A stretch of 22,458 nucleotides of DNA from a virus: positions 1 through 22,458 of IMG/VR virus record IMGVR_UViG_3300042860_001281; one strand, 5' to 3'. The notes beneath the pieces were generated by a model. The model worked only from the letters and a program-made list of their open reading frames with translations. It did no database searches and was not told where the DNA came from. Below are positions 11,958 to 19,652 of this stretch, piece after piece. Every line of letters starts with the position of its first letter. The first letter of the stretch is position 1. The translations under genes were made by a program, and so were the position numbers.

Positions 11958-13711
11958 ACCCCGTCATCTTCGACATCGAGACTGACGCCCTCGACGGATA
12001 CACCCGCATCCACTCCATCGTGGTCCGCGATGCGGTGACCTCAAACATCCTCGCATCGACCTACGAGGCCATCGGGCATGGGGAGTCCCTGCGGATCATG
12101 AAGGCTGCCCCGGCCATCGTCGGGCACAACGTCATCAACTTCGACCTCCCCGCCATGCGGAAGGTGCTGGGCTTCGAGACCCAGGCGAAGGTCGTGGACA
12201 CCCTTGTCCTCTCCCGCCTCTGCTACCCGGACATCCGCAACGACGACTTCAAGCGCACCGAGTTCCCCAAGGATCTCATCGGGAGCCACTCGCTGAAGGC
12301 ATGGGGCTACCGCCTCGGGCTGCACAAGGACGTCTTCGGGGAGACCGCGGACTGGTCCAGGTGGTCCGAGGAGATGCAGGAGTATTGCGAACAGGACACC
12401 GAGGTCACCCGCAAGCTCTGGCACCACCTGGTTCAGCAGGGAATCTCCGACCGTGCCTGGGAACTCGAGCACCAGGTCTCGTCCATCTGCCGTGACATCG
12501 AGGTCGCCGGGTGGACCTTCGACATCGAGGGTGCCGAGCGGCTCACCGCGCAACTGCTGACGAAGCGGCTGGAGCTGAAGGAGAGCCTTGTGAAGGTCTT
12601 CCCTCCGAAGAAGGAGGTCCTGAAGACCAAGACCAAGACGATCCAGTTCAACCCCGGGAGCCGCCTCGACATCGCCCGCGGCCTGAACGAGCTCTACGGG
12701 TGGAAGCCGGTGCTGGTGACTCCCTCGGGACAGCCGCGGATCGACGAGGAGATCCTCTCGGAGCTGAAGTACCCGGAGGCGCAGATGCTCACGGAGTACC
12801 TCCTGGTGGTGAAGCGCCTCGGGCAGGTTGCCGAGGGCGAGGAGGCATGGATCAAGCTGACCAAGGGCGGGAAGATCCACGGAAGGATCAACCCGGGCGG
12901 GACGGTGACTGGACGGGCTTCCCATGCCCGCCCCAACATGGCGCAGGTGCCTGCGGGGCGGAGCCCCTACGGCAAGGAGTGCCGTGGACTGTTCCTGCCG
13001 AGGAAGGGGTGGAGGCTGGTGGGAGCAGACGCATCGGGGCTTGAGCTCCGCTGCCTCTCCCACTACCTCCACTCCTACGACGACGGTGCCTACGGCAAGG
13101 CCGTGGTGAGCGGCGACATCCATTGGGAGAACGCCATCGCCTTCGGTCTGGTCCCTGCCGGCACCAAGAGGGACAAGCACGACTCCGGTCATGAGGACCG
13201 CCGCAACCAGAGCAAGACTCTGATCTACGCGATGATCTACGGGGCAGGTGACCTGAAGCTCGGCTCGGTGGTCGGTGGGTCGGCCAAGGACGGCAAGCGC
13301 CTCCGTGCGTCCTTCGAGAAGAAGGTGGCCGCCTACAAGATGCTCAAGGATGCGGTGGTCTCGGCCTCCCAGCGGGGATACCTGCTCGGCCTCGACGGTC
13401 GCCGCCTCCCCGTCCGTTCGCAGCACTCCGCCCTGAACACCCTGCTCCAGTCTGCGGGAGCGGTGGTGATGAAGGCGGCGCTCGTCAGGTTCGTCCAGGA
13501 AATGTCTCTGGACGGGCTCGGGTGGGGAAAGGACTACGCAGTCATCGGGTGGATCCATGACGAGTTCCAGATCGAGTGCCGGCCTGAGCTGGCAGAGCGT
13601 GTTGGACACGGTGCGGTCTCAGCAATCTCCGGTGCTGGGACAGAGCTCGGGTTCAGGTGTCCCCTCGACGGCGAGTTCCGTGCCGGGTCTTCATGGGCCG
13701 AGACTCATTGA
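11954..13711 (+). CDS. DNA polymerase, family A (T7 gp5-like)
   Basis: The 585-residue replicative polymerase has a 3'-5' exonuclease domain at the N-terminus (D7 and E9 in FDIETD; then GHNVINFDLPA and YCEQDTEVT). The polymerase domain has motif A D359 (GADASGLELR), motif B with R417, K421 and Y425 (QSKTLIYAMIYGAG), and motif C H535-D536 (IHDEFQ). The C-terminus SSWAETH matches the NWAICH end of T7 gp5, so the protein is complete at 585 residues (T7 has 704). Y425 corresponds to T7 Y526 and E. coli F762. ATG 11954 overlaps the upstream stop. The 3' end is overlapped by a homing endonuclease gene. Confidence 0.96.
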   Translation: MNPVIFDIETDALDGYTRIHSIVVRDAVTSNILASTYEAIGHGESLRIMKAAPAIVGHNVINFDLPAMRKVLGFETQAKVVDTLVLSRLCYPDIRNDDFKRTEFPKDLIGSHSLKAWGYRLGLHKDVFGETADWSRWSEEMQEYCEQDTEVTRKLWHHLVQQGISDRAWELEHQVSSICRDIEVAGWTFDIEGAERLTAQLLTKRLELKESLVKVFPPKKEVLKTKTKTIQFNPGSRLDIARGLNELYGWKPVLVTPSGQPRIDEEILSELKYPEAQMLTEYLLVVKRLGQVAEGEEAWIKLTKGGKIHGRINPGGTVTGRASHARPNMAQVPAGRSPYGKECRGLFLPRKGWRLVGADASGLELRCLSHYLHSYDDGAYGKAVVSGDIHWENAIAFGLVPAGTKRDKHDSGHEDRRNQSKTLIYAMIYGAGDLKLGSVVGGSAKDGKRLRASFEKKVAAYKMLKDAVVSASQRGYLLGLDGRRLPVRSQHSALNTLLQSAGAVVMKAALVRFVQEMSLDGLGWGKDYAVIGWIHDEFQIECRPELAERVGHGAVSAISGAGTELGFRCPLDGEFRAGSSWAETH

Positions 13712-14090
13712 GAGGCCCCTGTGGATCGCCTACCTCGCCGGCTACCTCGATGGGGAAGGGTGCTTCACCGTGTGGCACGGGACAACCCCGGCCATCTCGG
13801 TCTCCAACACGTTCCCCTACGTCCTCGAGGCGCTCCGCAGGGAGTGGGGCGGCAAGATCAACAGGAAGTCATGCCGGGGGAACCAGCGCAGCGCGTGGGA
13901 GTGGAGGGTTTCCGGGGACAGGGCGGTGGACGTCGCCCGCATGGTCTCTCCCTACCTCGTCGAGAAGCGGCTCCAGGCGGAACTGATGACCCAGGCAAGG
14001 ACATGGCCAAAGGGTTCACGGCAGAGGCAGGAGATCGTCTCCCGCCTCAAGGCACTCAAGCGGATCGACTACGGAAAGGCTCATGGATGA
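13680..14090 (+). CDS. LAGLIDADG-type homing endonuclease, free-standing
   Basis: A 136-residue ORF carries one LAGLIDADG motif, WIAYLAGYLDGEGCF (about residues 15-29, with acidic D24 and E26). It continues with the expected strands and helices (ISVSNTFPYVLEALRREWGG), then a C-terminal EKRLQAELM and IVSRLKALKR region. Single-motif proteins work as homodimers that cut a specific DNA site and promote gene transfer by homing. The start is uncertain: GTG 13680, overlapping the polymerase end by 32 nt, is the first usable codon before the motif, and it has only a weak ribosome binding site. There is no intron in the polymerase gene. The stop overlaps the next ATG (ATGA, 14087-14090). Confidence 0.85.
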   Translation: MPGLHGPRLIERPLWIAYLAGYLDGEGCFTVWHGTTPAISVSNTFPYVLEALRREWGGKINRKSCRGNQRSAWEWRVSGDRAVDVARMVSPYLVEKRLQAELMTQARTWPKGSRQRQEIVSRLKALKRIDYGKAHG

Positions 14091-14320
14091 CACCCGACCT
14101 CACCCTCGTATCGACCACGGAGCTGGTTGACGAGATCAGCCGGCGCGTGGACGCCTTCGTCTTCATCGCGTACCAGGACCGGAGCAAGAAGTCCTACGCG
14201 CTCATCACGGAGTTCAAGGGCAGCGCCCTGGAGGTCATCGGCCTCTCCGAGATGCTCAAGGACCGGGTGAAGAAGGTGGTCACCTCCAACGACGAGACCG
14301 CCGAGGAGGACGAGTCGTGA
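14087..14320 (+). CDS. Conserved small phage protein, 77 aa
   Basis: ATG 14087 overlaps the endonuclease stop and its own stop overlaps the exonuclease GTG (GTGA, 14317-14320). The 77-residue protein reads TTELVDEISRRVDAFVFIAY, then a strand-turn-strand and ALEVIGLSEMLKDRVKK, then an acidic tail. This arrangement (helix, beta strands, a short helix of the form xxGLxExLK) is familiar from small proteins beside the polymerase in many phages, but I know no function. The acidic C-terminus NDETAEEDES could contact a DNA-binding partner; that is speculation. Confidence 0.7.
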   Translation: MTPDLTLVSTTELVDEISRRVDAFVFIAYQDRSKKSYALITEFKGSALEVIGLSEMLKDRVKKVVTSNDETAEEDES

Positions 14321-15114
14321 AGACCCACATCGTCATCGACGGTGACATCCTGTGCTACACGGCATCGGCATCTGTCGAGAAGGCAATCGACTGGGGTGGC
14401 GACTTCTGGACCCTGCACTCCGACCTTGCCGAGGCCAAGAGCCGGGTTGACATCGACATCGTGGAGTTCGTCGAGCGCCTCAACGGCACCTCGTACACCG
14501 TCTGCTTTAGCCACCGGGACAACTTCAGGAAGTCCATCTACCCCGAGTACAAGGCCAACCGCAAGGACGTCCGCAAGCCCGTGTGCTTCGCGGCCCTGCG
14601 CGAGTACATCCGTGAGTGCTGGCCCTGCGCCACCTGGCCCAACCTCGAGGCCGACGACGTCATGGGGATCATGGCCTCTGACCCCACGAAGAACGTGGTG
14701 ATTGTCTCCGGGGACAAGGACATGAAGACGATCCCGGGGAAGTGGTTCAACCCAAGCAACCCGGACGCAGGGGTCCTCGAGGTCAGCCGCGAGGAGGCCG
14801 ACAGGAACCACCTCATCCAGACGCTCACGGGTGACCGCGTGGACGGCTACCCGGGGTGTCCCGGGATCGGCCCTGCCCGTGCAGAGAAGATCGTTGACGG
14901 TGGATGGTCCGCCGTCGTGGATGCCTACGTCAAGGCCGGCCTCAACGAGTCCGTGGCCTTGGTGCAGGCGAGGATGGCGTACATCCTTCGCAAGGGTGAC
15001 TACGTCAGGAAGTCAGGCCGGGTCAAGCTGTGGACCCCCAACAGGAAGGGAAGCAATGTCGAAGCGAAGCAAGCCGGAACGGGTGGGCTACTCCAAGGAC
15101 AGCAAGCGGCCTGA
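14317..15114 (+). CDS. 5'-3' exonuclease (T7 gp6-like, FEN family)
   Basis: The 265-residue nuclease removes RNA primers and degrades DNA from 5' ends. FEN-superfamily metal ligands are all present: D8 and D10 (IDGDIL), E111, D113 and D114 (LEADDV), D133 and D135 (SGDKD), and D173 and D176 (TGDRVDG). The helix-hairpin-helix GCPGIGPARAEKI follows (from about residue 180), as does the basic YKANRK segment in the helical arch. The length is close to T7 gp6 (300). GTG 14317 overlaps the preceding stop. Its last 59 nt overlap a small basic ORF. Confidence 0.93.
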   Translation: MKTHIVIDGDILCYTASASVEKAIDWGGDFWTLHSDLAEAKSRVDIDIVEFVERLNGTSYTVCFSHRDNFRKSIYPEYKANRKDVRKPVCFAALREYIRECWPCATWPNLEADDVMGIMASDPTKNVVIVSGDKDMKTIPGKWFNPSNPDAGVLEVSREEADRNHLIQTLTGDRVDGYPGCPGIGPARAEKIVDGGWSAVVDAYVKAGLNESVALVQARMAYILRKGDYVRKSGRVKLWTPNRKGSNVEAKQAGTGGLLQGQQAA

Positions 15115-15157
15115 GATCAAGGCCCCTCGCCGCAACAGGAAGAAGGGATCCAAGTGA
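15056..15157 (+). CDS. Small highly basic protein, 33 aa, overlapping the exonuclease
   Basis: ATG 15056 has a strong ribosome binding site, AGGAAGGGAAG, directly upstream. The 33 residues are about half Lys or Arg (for example RPEIKAPRRNRKKGSK at the end). The first 59 nt lie inside the exonuclease gene in another frame, and the stop overlaps the next gene's GTG (GTGA, 15154-15157). This chain of signals supports a real gene. The basic composition suggests nucleic-acid or virion binding, without further evidence. Confidence 0.55.
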   Translation: MSKRSKPERVGYSKDSKRPEIKAPRRNRKKGSK

Positions 15158-15471
15158 ACAGCGACCTCCTCTGCGACTCCTGGGTGACGTTCAACCCCAG
15201 CTCGTCGGTCACCTTCATCACCATCCCGGGGCAGTACCTCGGTGACGATGGGCACCCCAGCCCGCGCTTCAGCGTCCGTATGAAGGTCGAGGCCAACATC
15301 GGGGATCCCACGGTCTCCATGTACTTCCATGCGTTCGACCTGGACAACTCCAGGGAACTCGACCCGTTCCTGCACGTCGAGGTTCCCTTCGAGATGCTCG
15401 AGCGGATGACCGAGCTGTTCTCCCGGGTGGTCCCGAAGACCGAGATGGTCGGGGAGTCGGATCTCGCATGA
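15154..15471 (+). CDS. Hypothetical protein, 105 aa
   Basis: The GTG start at 15154 overlaps the previous stop and is preceded by AAGGGATCCAA. The 105-residue protein appears beta-rich in its first two thirds (SVTFITIPGQYLG, FSVRMKVEANIG) and helical at the end (FEMLERMTELFSRVV). No family is recognised. ATGA at 15468-15471 couples it to the next gene. It sits where T7-like phages keep small accessory replication or nucleotide genes. Confidence 0.6.
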   Translation: MNSDLLCDSWVTFNPSSSVTFITIPGQYLGDDGHPSPRFSVRMKVEANIGDPTVSMYFHAFDLDNSRELDPFLHVEVPFEMLERMTELFSRVVPKTEMVGESDLA

Positions 15472-15968
15472 ACTCCGAACGCCGGGACTCCTTGGGGTAC
15501 GAGTGCAGCTGCCACGTCTTCACCGATCCCAAGGAGTCCCTCTGCCGGTTCTGCCTTCCCCGCCGAGAGGAGTGGGAGGACGAGAAGGCGAGGGAGCAGG
15601 CCGAGATCGACCTCGAGGCGGATGCACAGGAGCCGAGGTACGAGTTCGTCTACGAGCCCCCGAGGACACCCAAGGGTGACGTGGACTACCGAAAGGAGGT
15701 CGAGTGGTGGAAGGGTGATCGGGCCAAGAGGGACATCCTCACCTACTACCCGCTCGACTCCCTGATCCTCATCGACAACCTACTGGCTGCCATAGACAAG
15801 GTCAGGGAGGAACGGGACGACGCGCTGCGTCAGGTGGAGCGGCTGTGGGAGGACTGCACACGGTTGATGAACGAACGTAACGAAGCCATGAAGGAACGGG
15901 ACAAGGCCAGGAGCGAAGCGGCGATGGAACGACTCGCACGACTTGACGAGGAGCTAGGGCTTCAATGA
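15468..15968 (+). CDS. Hypothetical coiled-coil protein with N-terminal Cys cluster, 166 aa
   Basis: ATG 15468 overlaps the previous stop. Residues about 13-29 contain CSC and then CRFC, four Cys that could bind zinc. The C-terminal 60 residues form a long charged coiled coil (REERDDALRQVERLWEDC onward, to ERLARLDEELGLQ). The middle is Pro-rich and acidic. I recognise no family; zinc-plus-coiled-coil proteins can be adaptor or packaging proteins, but that is a guess. ATGA at 15965-15968 couples it to the next gene. Confidence 0.6.
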   Translation: MNSERRDSLGYECSCHVFTDPKESLCRFCLPRREEWEDEKAREQAEIDLEADAQEPRYEFVYEPPRTPKGDVDYRKEVEWWKGDRAKRDILTYYPLDSLILIDNLLAAIDKVREERDDALRQVERLWEDCTRLMNERNEAMKERDKARSEAAMERLARLDEELGLQ

Positions 15969-16369
15969 CAGAGCACAAGCTTGACGACATGACGATCCGT
16001 GGAAGCGATGCCCGGCAGACCTGGGACACCGGAAGCGTCCGGGACAGCCGGGAAGGGAAGGGTCGTTTCGACCTTCTCCCTTGGGAGGTCGTTTGGGCTG
16101 ACGCCAGGTACATCGAACTGGGATCAAAGCGGTACGGAGACCGGAATTGGGAGAAGGGGCAACCCCTGTCCCGCTACCTCGATTCGGCCTGCCGCCACCT
16201 TGCCAAGTACATGATGGGCCACCGGGACGAGCCTCATCTCCTCGCCTGCCGGTGGAACCTCGCGGCCTACCTCTGGACACTCGACCGGATCAAGGAGGGG
16301 TCTCTGCCGCGGTCCTTGGACGACCTCGGGGAGGTCAAACAGGCACCTATGGACAGCAATGCAGCCTGA
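15965..16369 (+). CDS. dATP/dGTP diphosphohydrolase N-terminal domain-like protein
   Basis: The 134-residue protein has the pattern EGKGRFDLLPWEVVW, IELGSKRYGDRNWEKG, SRYLDSACRHLAKYM, then HLLACRWNLAAYLW. This is the layout of the domain Pfam names dGTP_diPhyd_N (formerly DUF5664): a mainly helical domain with conserved Asp/His that turns dATP or dGTP into the monophosphate. In some phages the fuller enzyme MazZ supplies nucleotides for a 2-aminoadenine genome. No PurZ-like gene is present in this window, so pool balancing or host nucleotide recycling is the safer inference. It ends 11 nt inside the next gene. Confidence 0.8.
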   Translation: MTEHKLDDMTIRGSDARQTWDTGSVRDSREGKGRFDLLPWEVVWADARYIELGSKRYGDRNWEKGQPLSRYLDSACRHLAKYMMGHRDEPHLLACRWNLAAYLWTLDRIKEGSLPRSLDDLGEVKQAPMDSNAA

Positions 16370-16556
16370 CGACGACATCCCGTTGATCCCGCCAGCCCTG
16401 GTGGGAGCCCTGAAGAGGCGATTCCCGGTCCCCGTTCCTCGACTTGAGGACGGGGATCGTCACATCTGGCACCGCCTCGGGGCCTGGAGCGTCGTCCAGT
16501 ACCTCGAACGAATCGTCAAAGAACAGCAGGAGAAACCCAATCGTGTGCAGCCCTAG
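16359..16556 (+). CDS. Hypothetical protein, 65 aa
   Basis: ATG 16359 lies inside the previous gene's end. The 65 residues include a Pro-rich start (DDDIPLIPPALVGALKRRFP) and a helical end (GAWSVVQYLERIVKEQQEK). No family is recognised. It overlaps the next gene by 14 nt, forming the hinge between replication and structural modules. Its small size and position before the gp7.3-like gene suggest a virion accessory or morphogenesis role, without direct evidence. Confidence 0.55.
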   Translation: MQPDDDIPLIPPALVGALKRRFPVPVPRLEDGDRHIWHRLGAWSVVQYLERIVKEQQEKPNRVQP

Positions 16557-16737
16557 CATCCCGGCCCCGCCGCCCCCGGCACCTCCCCCGCCGGCTCCCG
16601 TGAAGATGGCCGAAGCGGCTTCGGCTCCCCTCTCGGCCCGCCAGAAGCGGCGTTCCGGTCAGTACGGCCTGAACCTCCTGACCATCCCGATGGGCTCGAT
16701 GCAGTCGGGTGCCCAGATCCCCGGGTCCGGATCCTGA
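16543..16737 (+). CDS. Small proline-rich protein upstream of the portal (gp7.3-like)
   Basis: GTG 16543 gives 64 residues beginning MCSPSIPAPPPP, then a Pro/Ala run and a basic RQKRRSG, ending YGLNLLTIPMGSMQSG. Short Cys-Pro-rich proteins with a LLT-type C-terminal motif lie directly before the portal in many T7-like phages. In T7 the gene in this place is 7.3, a tail-associated protein needed for adsorption. The match is by pattern and position, not sequence identity. The stop is immediately followed by the portal ATG. Confidence 0.65.
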   Translation: MCSPSIPAPPPPAPPPPAPVKMAEAASAPLSARQKRRSGQYGLNLLTIPMGSMQSGAQIPGSGS

Positions 16738-18285
16738 ATGTATCCAGCCAAGCAGCTCTGGAACCGCCTTGACGGCGGGCGGACGTCCTACGTTGACCGT
16801 GCCCGACGCTGCGCGGAACTGACGCTTCCGTTCACCTACCCCCCGGACGGGGCTGGTCCGGTGACGGCCCTCCCGACCCCCTACAACAGCCTCGGGGCCC
16901 GTGGGGTGAACAACCTCGCGGCCAAGCTGCTGCTGTCGCTCTTGCCTCCCAACACCCCGTTCTTCCGGTTCACCCTCAACCGGGAGACGGTTCGGCAGGC
17001 CCAGGCGACCCAGCTCCTCAACGAGCTCGACTACGCCTTCTCCGAGATGGAGAAGGAGATGATGGACGAGATCGAGGGGATGCGGCTGCGTCCGGTGCTG
17101 TACGAGGCCATGCGCCACCTCCTGATCTCGGGGAACGGGCTGCTGGAGCTGACCCCCAAGGGGAAGTGGAAGTTCCGTGGCCTCGAGTCCTTCGTGGTCG
17201 AGCGGGACTCCTCGGACAACCTCCTGACCCTGGTGACCAAGGAATGCGTCTCCACCGACGCCCTCCCGCAGGACCTCAAGGATGCCGTCTACATGGAGCA
17301 TGGGGACGGGGAGCGGGAAGTGGACGTCTTCACGGTCGTCCAGCGGGGCGAGTCTGGCGGCTTCGACTCATGGCAGGAGGTCTGCGGCAAGGAAGTGGAA
17401 GGCTCCCGCACCTCCTACAAGGAGGAGGACCTCCCCTACATCATCCTCCGCTGGAACCGGGTGAGCGGCGAGGACTACGGGCGCGGCCTGGTCGAGGAGT
17501 ACCTCGGTGACCTGATGAGCCTCGAGAGCCTCACCCGCAGCATCGTCGAGGCAAGCCTCGCGGCCAGCCGGATGCTGTTCCTGGTGAACCCCAACGGGCT
17601 GACCTCGGCACGGACCCTCCAGGATGCCCCCAACGGTGCCATCCGCGACGGCGTTGCCGAGGACGTCTCGGTGCTCCAGGTCGAGAAGTACCAAGACTTC
17701 CGGGTTGCCCTCGAGACCATGAACGGGATCAAGGAGCGCATCGGCTTCGCGTTCCTCCTGAACACCTCGGTCCAGCGCCCGGGTGAGCGGGTGACGGCCA
17801 CGGAGATCCGGGCGATGATCTCGGAACTCGAGGCCAGCCTCGGGGGAGTCTTCGCCACCCTGAGCGAGGAACTGAGCCTCCCGCTGGTGAACCTGGTGCT
17901 GACCTCGATGCTCAAGCGGAAGAAGCTCCGCAAGCTCCCCAAGGGGATCGTGCGCCCGATCATCGTGACGGGCCTCGACGCCCTCGGTCGTGGGCAGGAC
18001 CTCCAGAAGCTCGACTTCTTCCTCGCCGGCATCCGGGACAGCCTCGGCCCGCAGGCCATCGCCCAGTACCTCGACGTGCAGGGCTACCTCACTCGCCGTG
18101 CGTCGAGCCTCGGGCTGGACCTCAACGGGCTGGTGAAGAGCCAGGAGCAGCTCCAGGCGGAGCAGCAGCAGATGCAGCAGATGGCAATGATGGAGAAGCT
18201 CGGGCCGTCCGTCGTTCAGGGCGGTGCCAAGCTGATGTCACAGGGAATGGACCAACAGGGACAAGGAGCAATGGTGAATGCCTGA
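16738..18285 (+). CDS. Portal (head-tail connector) protein, T7 gp8-like
   Basis: The 515-residue protein (T7 gp8 has 536) forms the dodecameric ring through which DNA enters the capsid. The N-terminus WNRLDGGRTSYVDRARRCAE and the segment PYNSLGARGVNNLAAKLLLSL match the family. The block LRWNRVSGEDYGRGLVEEYL and the later VTATEIRAMISELEASLGG helix are the most typical parts. The C-terminal 45 residues are Gln/Met-rich (QQMQQMAMM), as usual for this protein. It overlaps the scaffold ATG by 8 nt. Confidence 0.94.
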   Translation: MYPAKQLWNRLDGGRTSYVDRARRCAELTLPFTYPPDGAGPVTALPTPYNSLGARGVNNLAAKLLLSLLPPNTPFFRFTLNRETVRQAQATQLLNELDYAFSEMEKEMMDEIEGMRLRPVLYEAMRHLLISGNGLLELTPKGKWKFRGLESFVVERDSSDNLLTLVTKECVSTDALPQDLKDAVYMEHGDGEREVDVFTVVQRGESGGFDSWQEVCGKEVEGSRTSYKEEDLPYIILRWNRVSGEDYGRGLVEEYLGDLMSLESLTRSIVEASLAASRMLFLVNPNGLTSARTLQDAPNGAIRDGVAEDVSVLQVEKYQDFRVALETMNGIKERIGFAFLLNTSVQRPGERVTATEIRAMISELEASLGGVFATLSEELSLPLVNLVLTSMLKRKKLRKLPKGIVRPIIVTGLDALGRGQDLQKLDFFLAGIRDSLGPQAIAQYLDVQGYLTRRASSLGLDLNGLVKSQEQLQAEQQQMQQMAMMEKLGPSVVQGGAKLMSQGMDQQGQGAMVNA

Positions 18286-19081
18286 ATCGACGCCTTCGTT
18301 CGCAACGGATCAATCAGTCGGCCCCAATGACGCGGCGTATCTCGCCCGCGCAGAGGCGGCAGAGAAGCAAGCGGCTTCGGCCAACGAGCCCGCGGGGGAC
18401 TTCGGAAACGCAACCTCTCCTTCCGAGGAACAGGATGCCCCGGAGTCTCCCGCCCCGCTTGCCGGCAAGTTCAAGGATGCCAAGGAACTCGAGAAGGCGT
18501 ACCTCGAGCTCCAGAAGAAGCTCGGCGGCGAGAAGCCTTCCGAGGAGCAGGCGTCCAAGGCCAAGGAGGATGCCTCCAAGGTCGTCGGCCCCGAGGCCCT
18601 CGACAACTACGTCCAGGAGTACCGCAAGGACGGCCAGCTCTCCGAGACGTCCTACAAGGCGCTTCAGGACATGGGCTTCGGCAAGGCCGTGGTCGATGCC
18701 TACATCGAGGGCCAGCGGGCGGTTGCCGAGAAGCAGGCCGAGACCGTCTACGAGAAGGTCGGCGGACGCGAGGGCTTCACCAAGGTCCTTGAGTGGGCTA
18801 CCACGGCACTCCCCGCCGAAGAGCAGGAAGCGTTCAACGGCCTCATGGCCTCGGGTGACCTCAAGACCGCCACGTTCGCCGTGAAGAACCTCGCGGCCCG
18901 GTACGAGGCGGAGAACCGGAACCCCTCGCGCATCGAGGGCAAGCCCACGGGTGCCCAGGTCGGGTTCCGCTCCAAGGCTGAGATGGTGGCCGCCATGAGT
19001 GACCCCAAGTACAAGACCGACGCTGCATTCCGGCAGGACGTGGCCCGGAAGATGGCGATGAGCCAGTTCATCAACGGCTGA
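18278..19081 (+). CDS. Capsid assembly scaffold protein, T7 gp9-like
   Basis: The 267-residue acidic protein fits phage scaffolds: an Ala/Glu/Pro-rich disordered N-terminus, then GKFKDAKELEKAYLELQKKLG (residues about 63-83), a long helical middle, and a basic C-terminal helix (AFRQDVARKMAMSQFING) that would bind capsid protein. Scaffold proteins guide procapsid assembly and then leave. It follows the portal and precedes the membrane genes and capsid, in T7 order. The stop overlaps the next ATG by one base. Confidence 0.9.
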   Translation: MPESTPSFATDQSVGPNDAAYLARAEAAEKQAASANEPAGDFGNATSPSEEQDAPESPAPLAGKFKDAKELEKAYLELQKKLGGEKPSEEQASKAKEDASKVVGPEALDNYVQEYRKDGQLSETSYKALQDMGFGKAVVDAYIEGQRAVAEKQAETVYEKVGGREGFTKVLEWATTALPAEEQEAFNGLMASGDLKTATFAVKNLAARYEAENRNPSRIEGKPTGAQVGFRSKAEMVAAMSDPKYKTDAAFRQDVARKMAMSQFING

Positions 19082-19560
19082 TGCGCCCCGTCATCCTCGC
19101 GGTCCTCCTGCTGGCCGGGTGCAACCCGGTGCAGCGGATCGCGGTCAACACCAACGCCATCCGTGAGGAGGCTCAGGCGCTCTCCGTCCACGGTGCCGAG
19201 GTCGGTGACCCGGTGGTGGTCAAGGGTGCCTCGAGGATCGACGAGCTGGCCGCAGGGATCCACAAGGAACTCCCCAACGTCCAGAACAAGCCCTCGGACC
19301 TGATGGACCTCCTCAAGTGGGGAGCCATCGCAGCGGTGCTGGTGGCCGTGGTGGTGATCCTGGCCCAGACCGGGATCGGTTCCGGGATCAAGGCGGTCAT
19401 CGGGTGGATCCCGAGGAAGACCAAGGCTGACGCGACCCTGGCCGCGTCGGTCATGTCTGAACAGAAGCCAGAGACCATCCGTGAGTGGGTGGCGGCCAAG
19501 AGGGCCTCCGATCCACTCTGGGAAAAAGCCTTCCAACAGGCTCAGAAGGAGATGAAGTGA
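19081..19560 (+). CDS. Lipoprotein with internal membrane segment, 159 aa
   Basis: The N-terminus MRPVILAVLLLAGC is a lipoprotein signal with cleavage before C14. A second hydrophobic segment of about 20 residues (WGAIAAVLVAVVVILAQTGI, about 80-99) is followed by a basic loop and a 60-residue charged tail. This would anchor the mature N-terminus by lipid and span a membrane once. That resembles a unimolecular spanin (outer-membrane lipoprotein plus inner-membrane segment), although known ones end soon after the membrane segment. A structural or superinfection role is also possible. The position between scaffold and capsid is unlike the usual lysis cassette. It overlaps its neighbours by one base each. 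Confidence 0.75.
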   Translation: MRPVILAVLLLAGCNPVQRIAVNTNAIREEAQALSVHGAEVGDPVVVKGASRIDELAAGIHKELPNVQNKPSDLMDLLKWGAIAAVLVAVVVILAQTGIGSGIKAVIGWIPRKTKADATLAASVMSEQKPETIREWVAAKRASDPLWEKAFQQAQKEMK

Positions 19561-19652
19561 TGCTGAACGACATCGTGCTTGCCGCCGGGATCCTGTTCGC
19601 AGGGGCCGTGATCGGCTACTGGCTGTGCAAGAGCAAGAAACTGAACTTCTGA
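19560..19652 (+). CDS. Small single-pass membrane peptide, 30 aa
   Basis: ATG 19560 overlaps the lipoprotein stop (GTGATG). The 30 residues are MLND, then a hydrophobic span (IVLAAGILFAGAVIGYWL), then a basic end, CKSKKLNF. It is a clean one-segment membrane peptide with a positive C-terminal tail, so the tail should stay in the cytoplasm. Its tight coupling to the lipoprotein suggests that the two act together at the envelope, possibly in lysis; this is inferred from position only. Confidence 0.6.
   Translation: MLNDIVLAAGILFAGAVIGYWLCKSKKLNF

Noticed and set aside
9814-13609. Long minus-strand ORFs opposite primase-helicase and DNA polymerase
   Set aside because: The same shadow effect. 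The sense-strand genes have full sets of catalytic motifs.
13600-14090. Intron or intein disrupting the DNA polymerase
   Set aside because: The polymerase reads through to a normal C-terminus (SSWAETH), so the endonuclease is a separate downstream gene.
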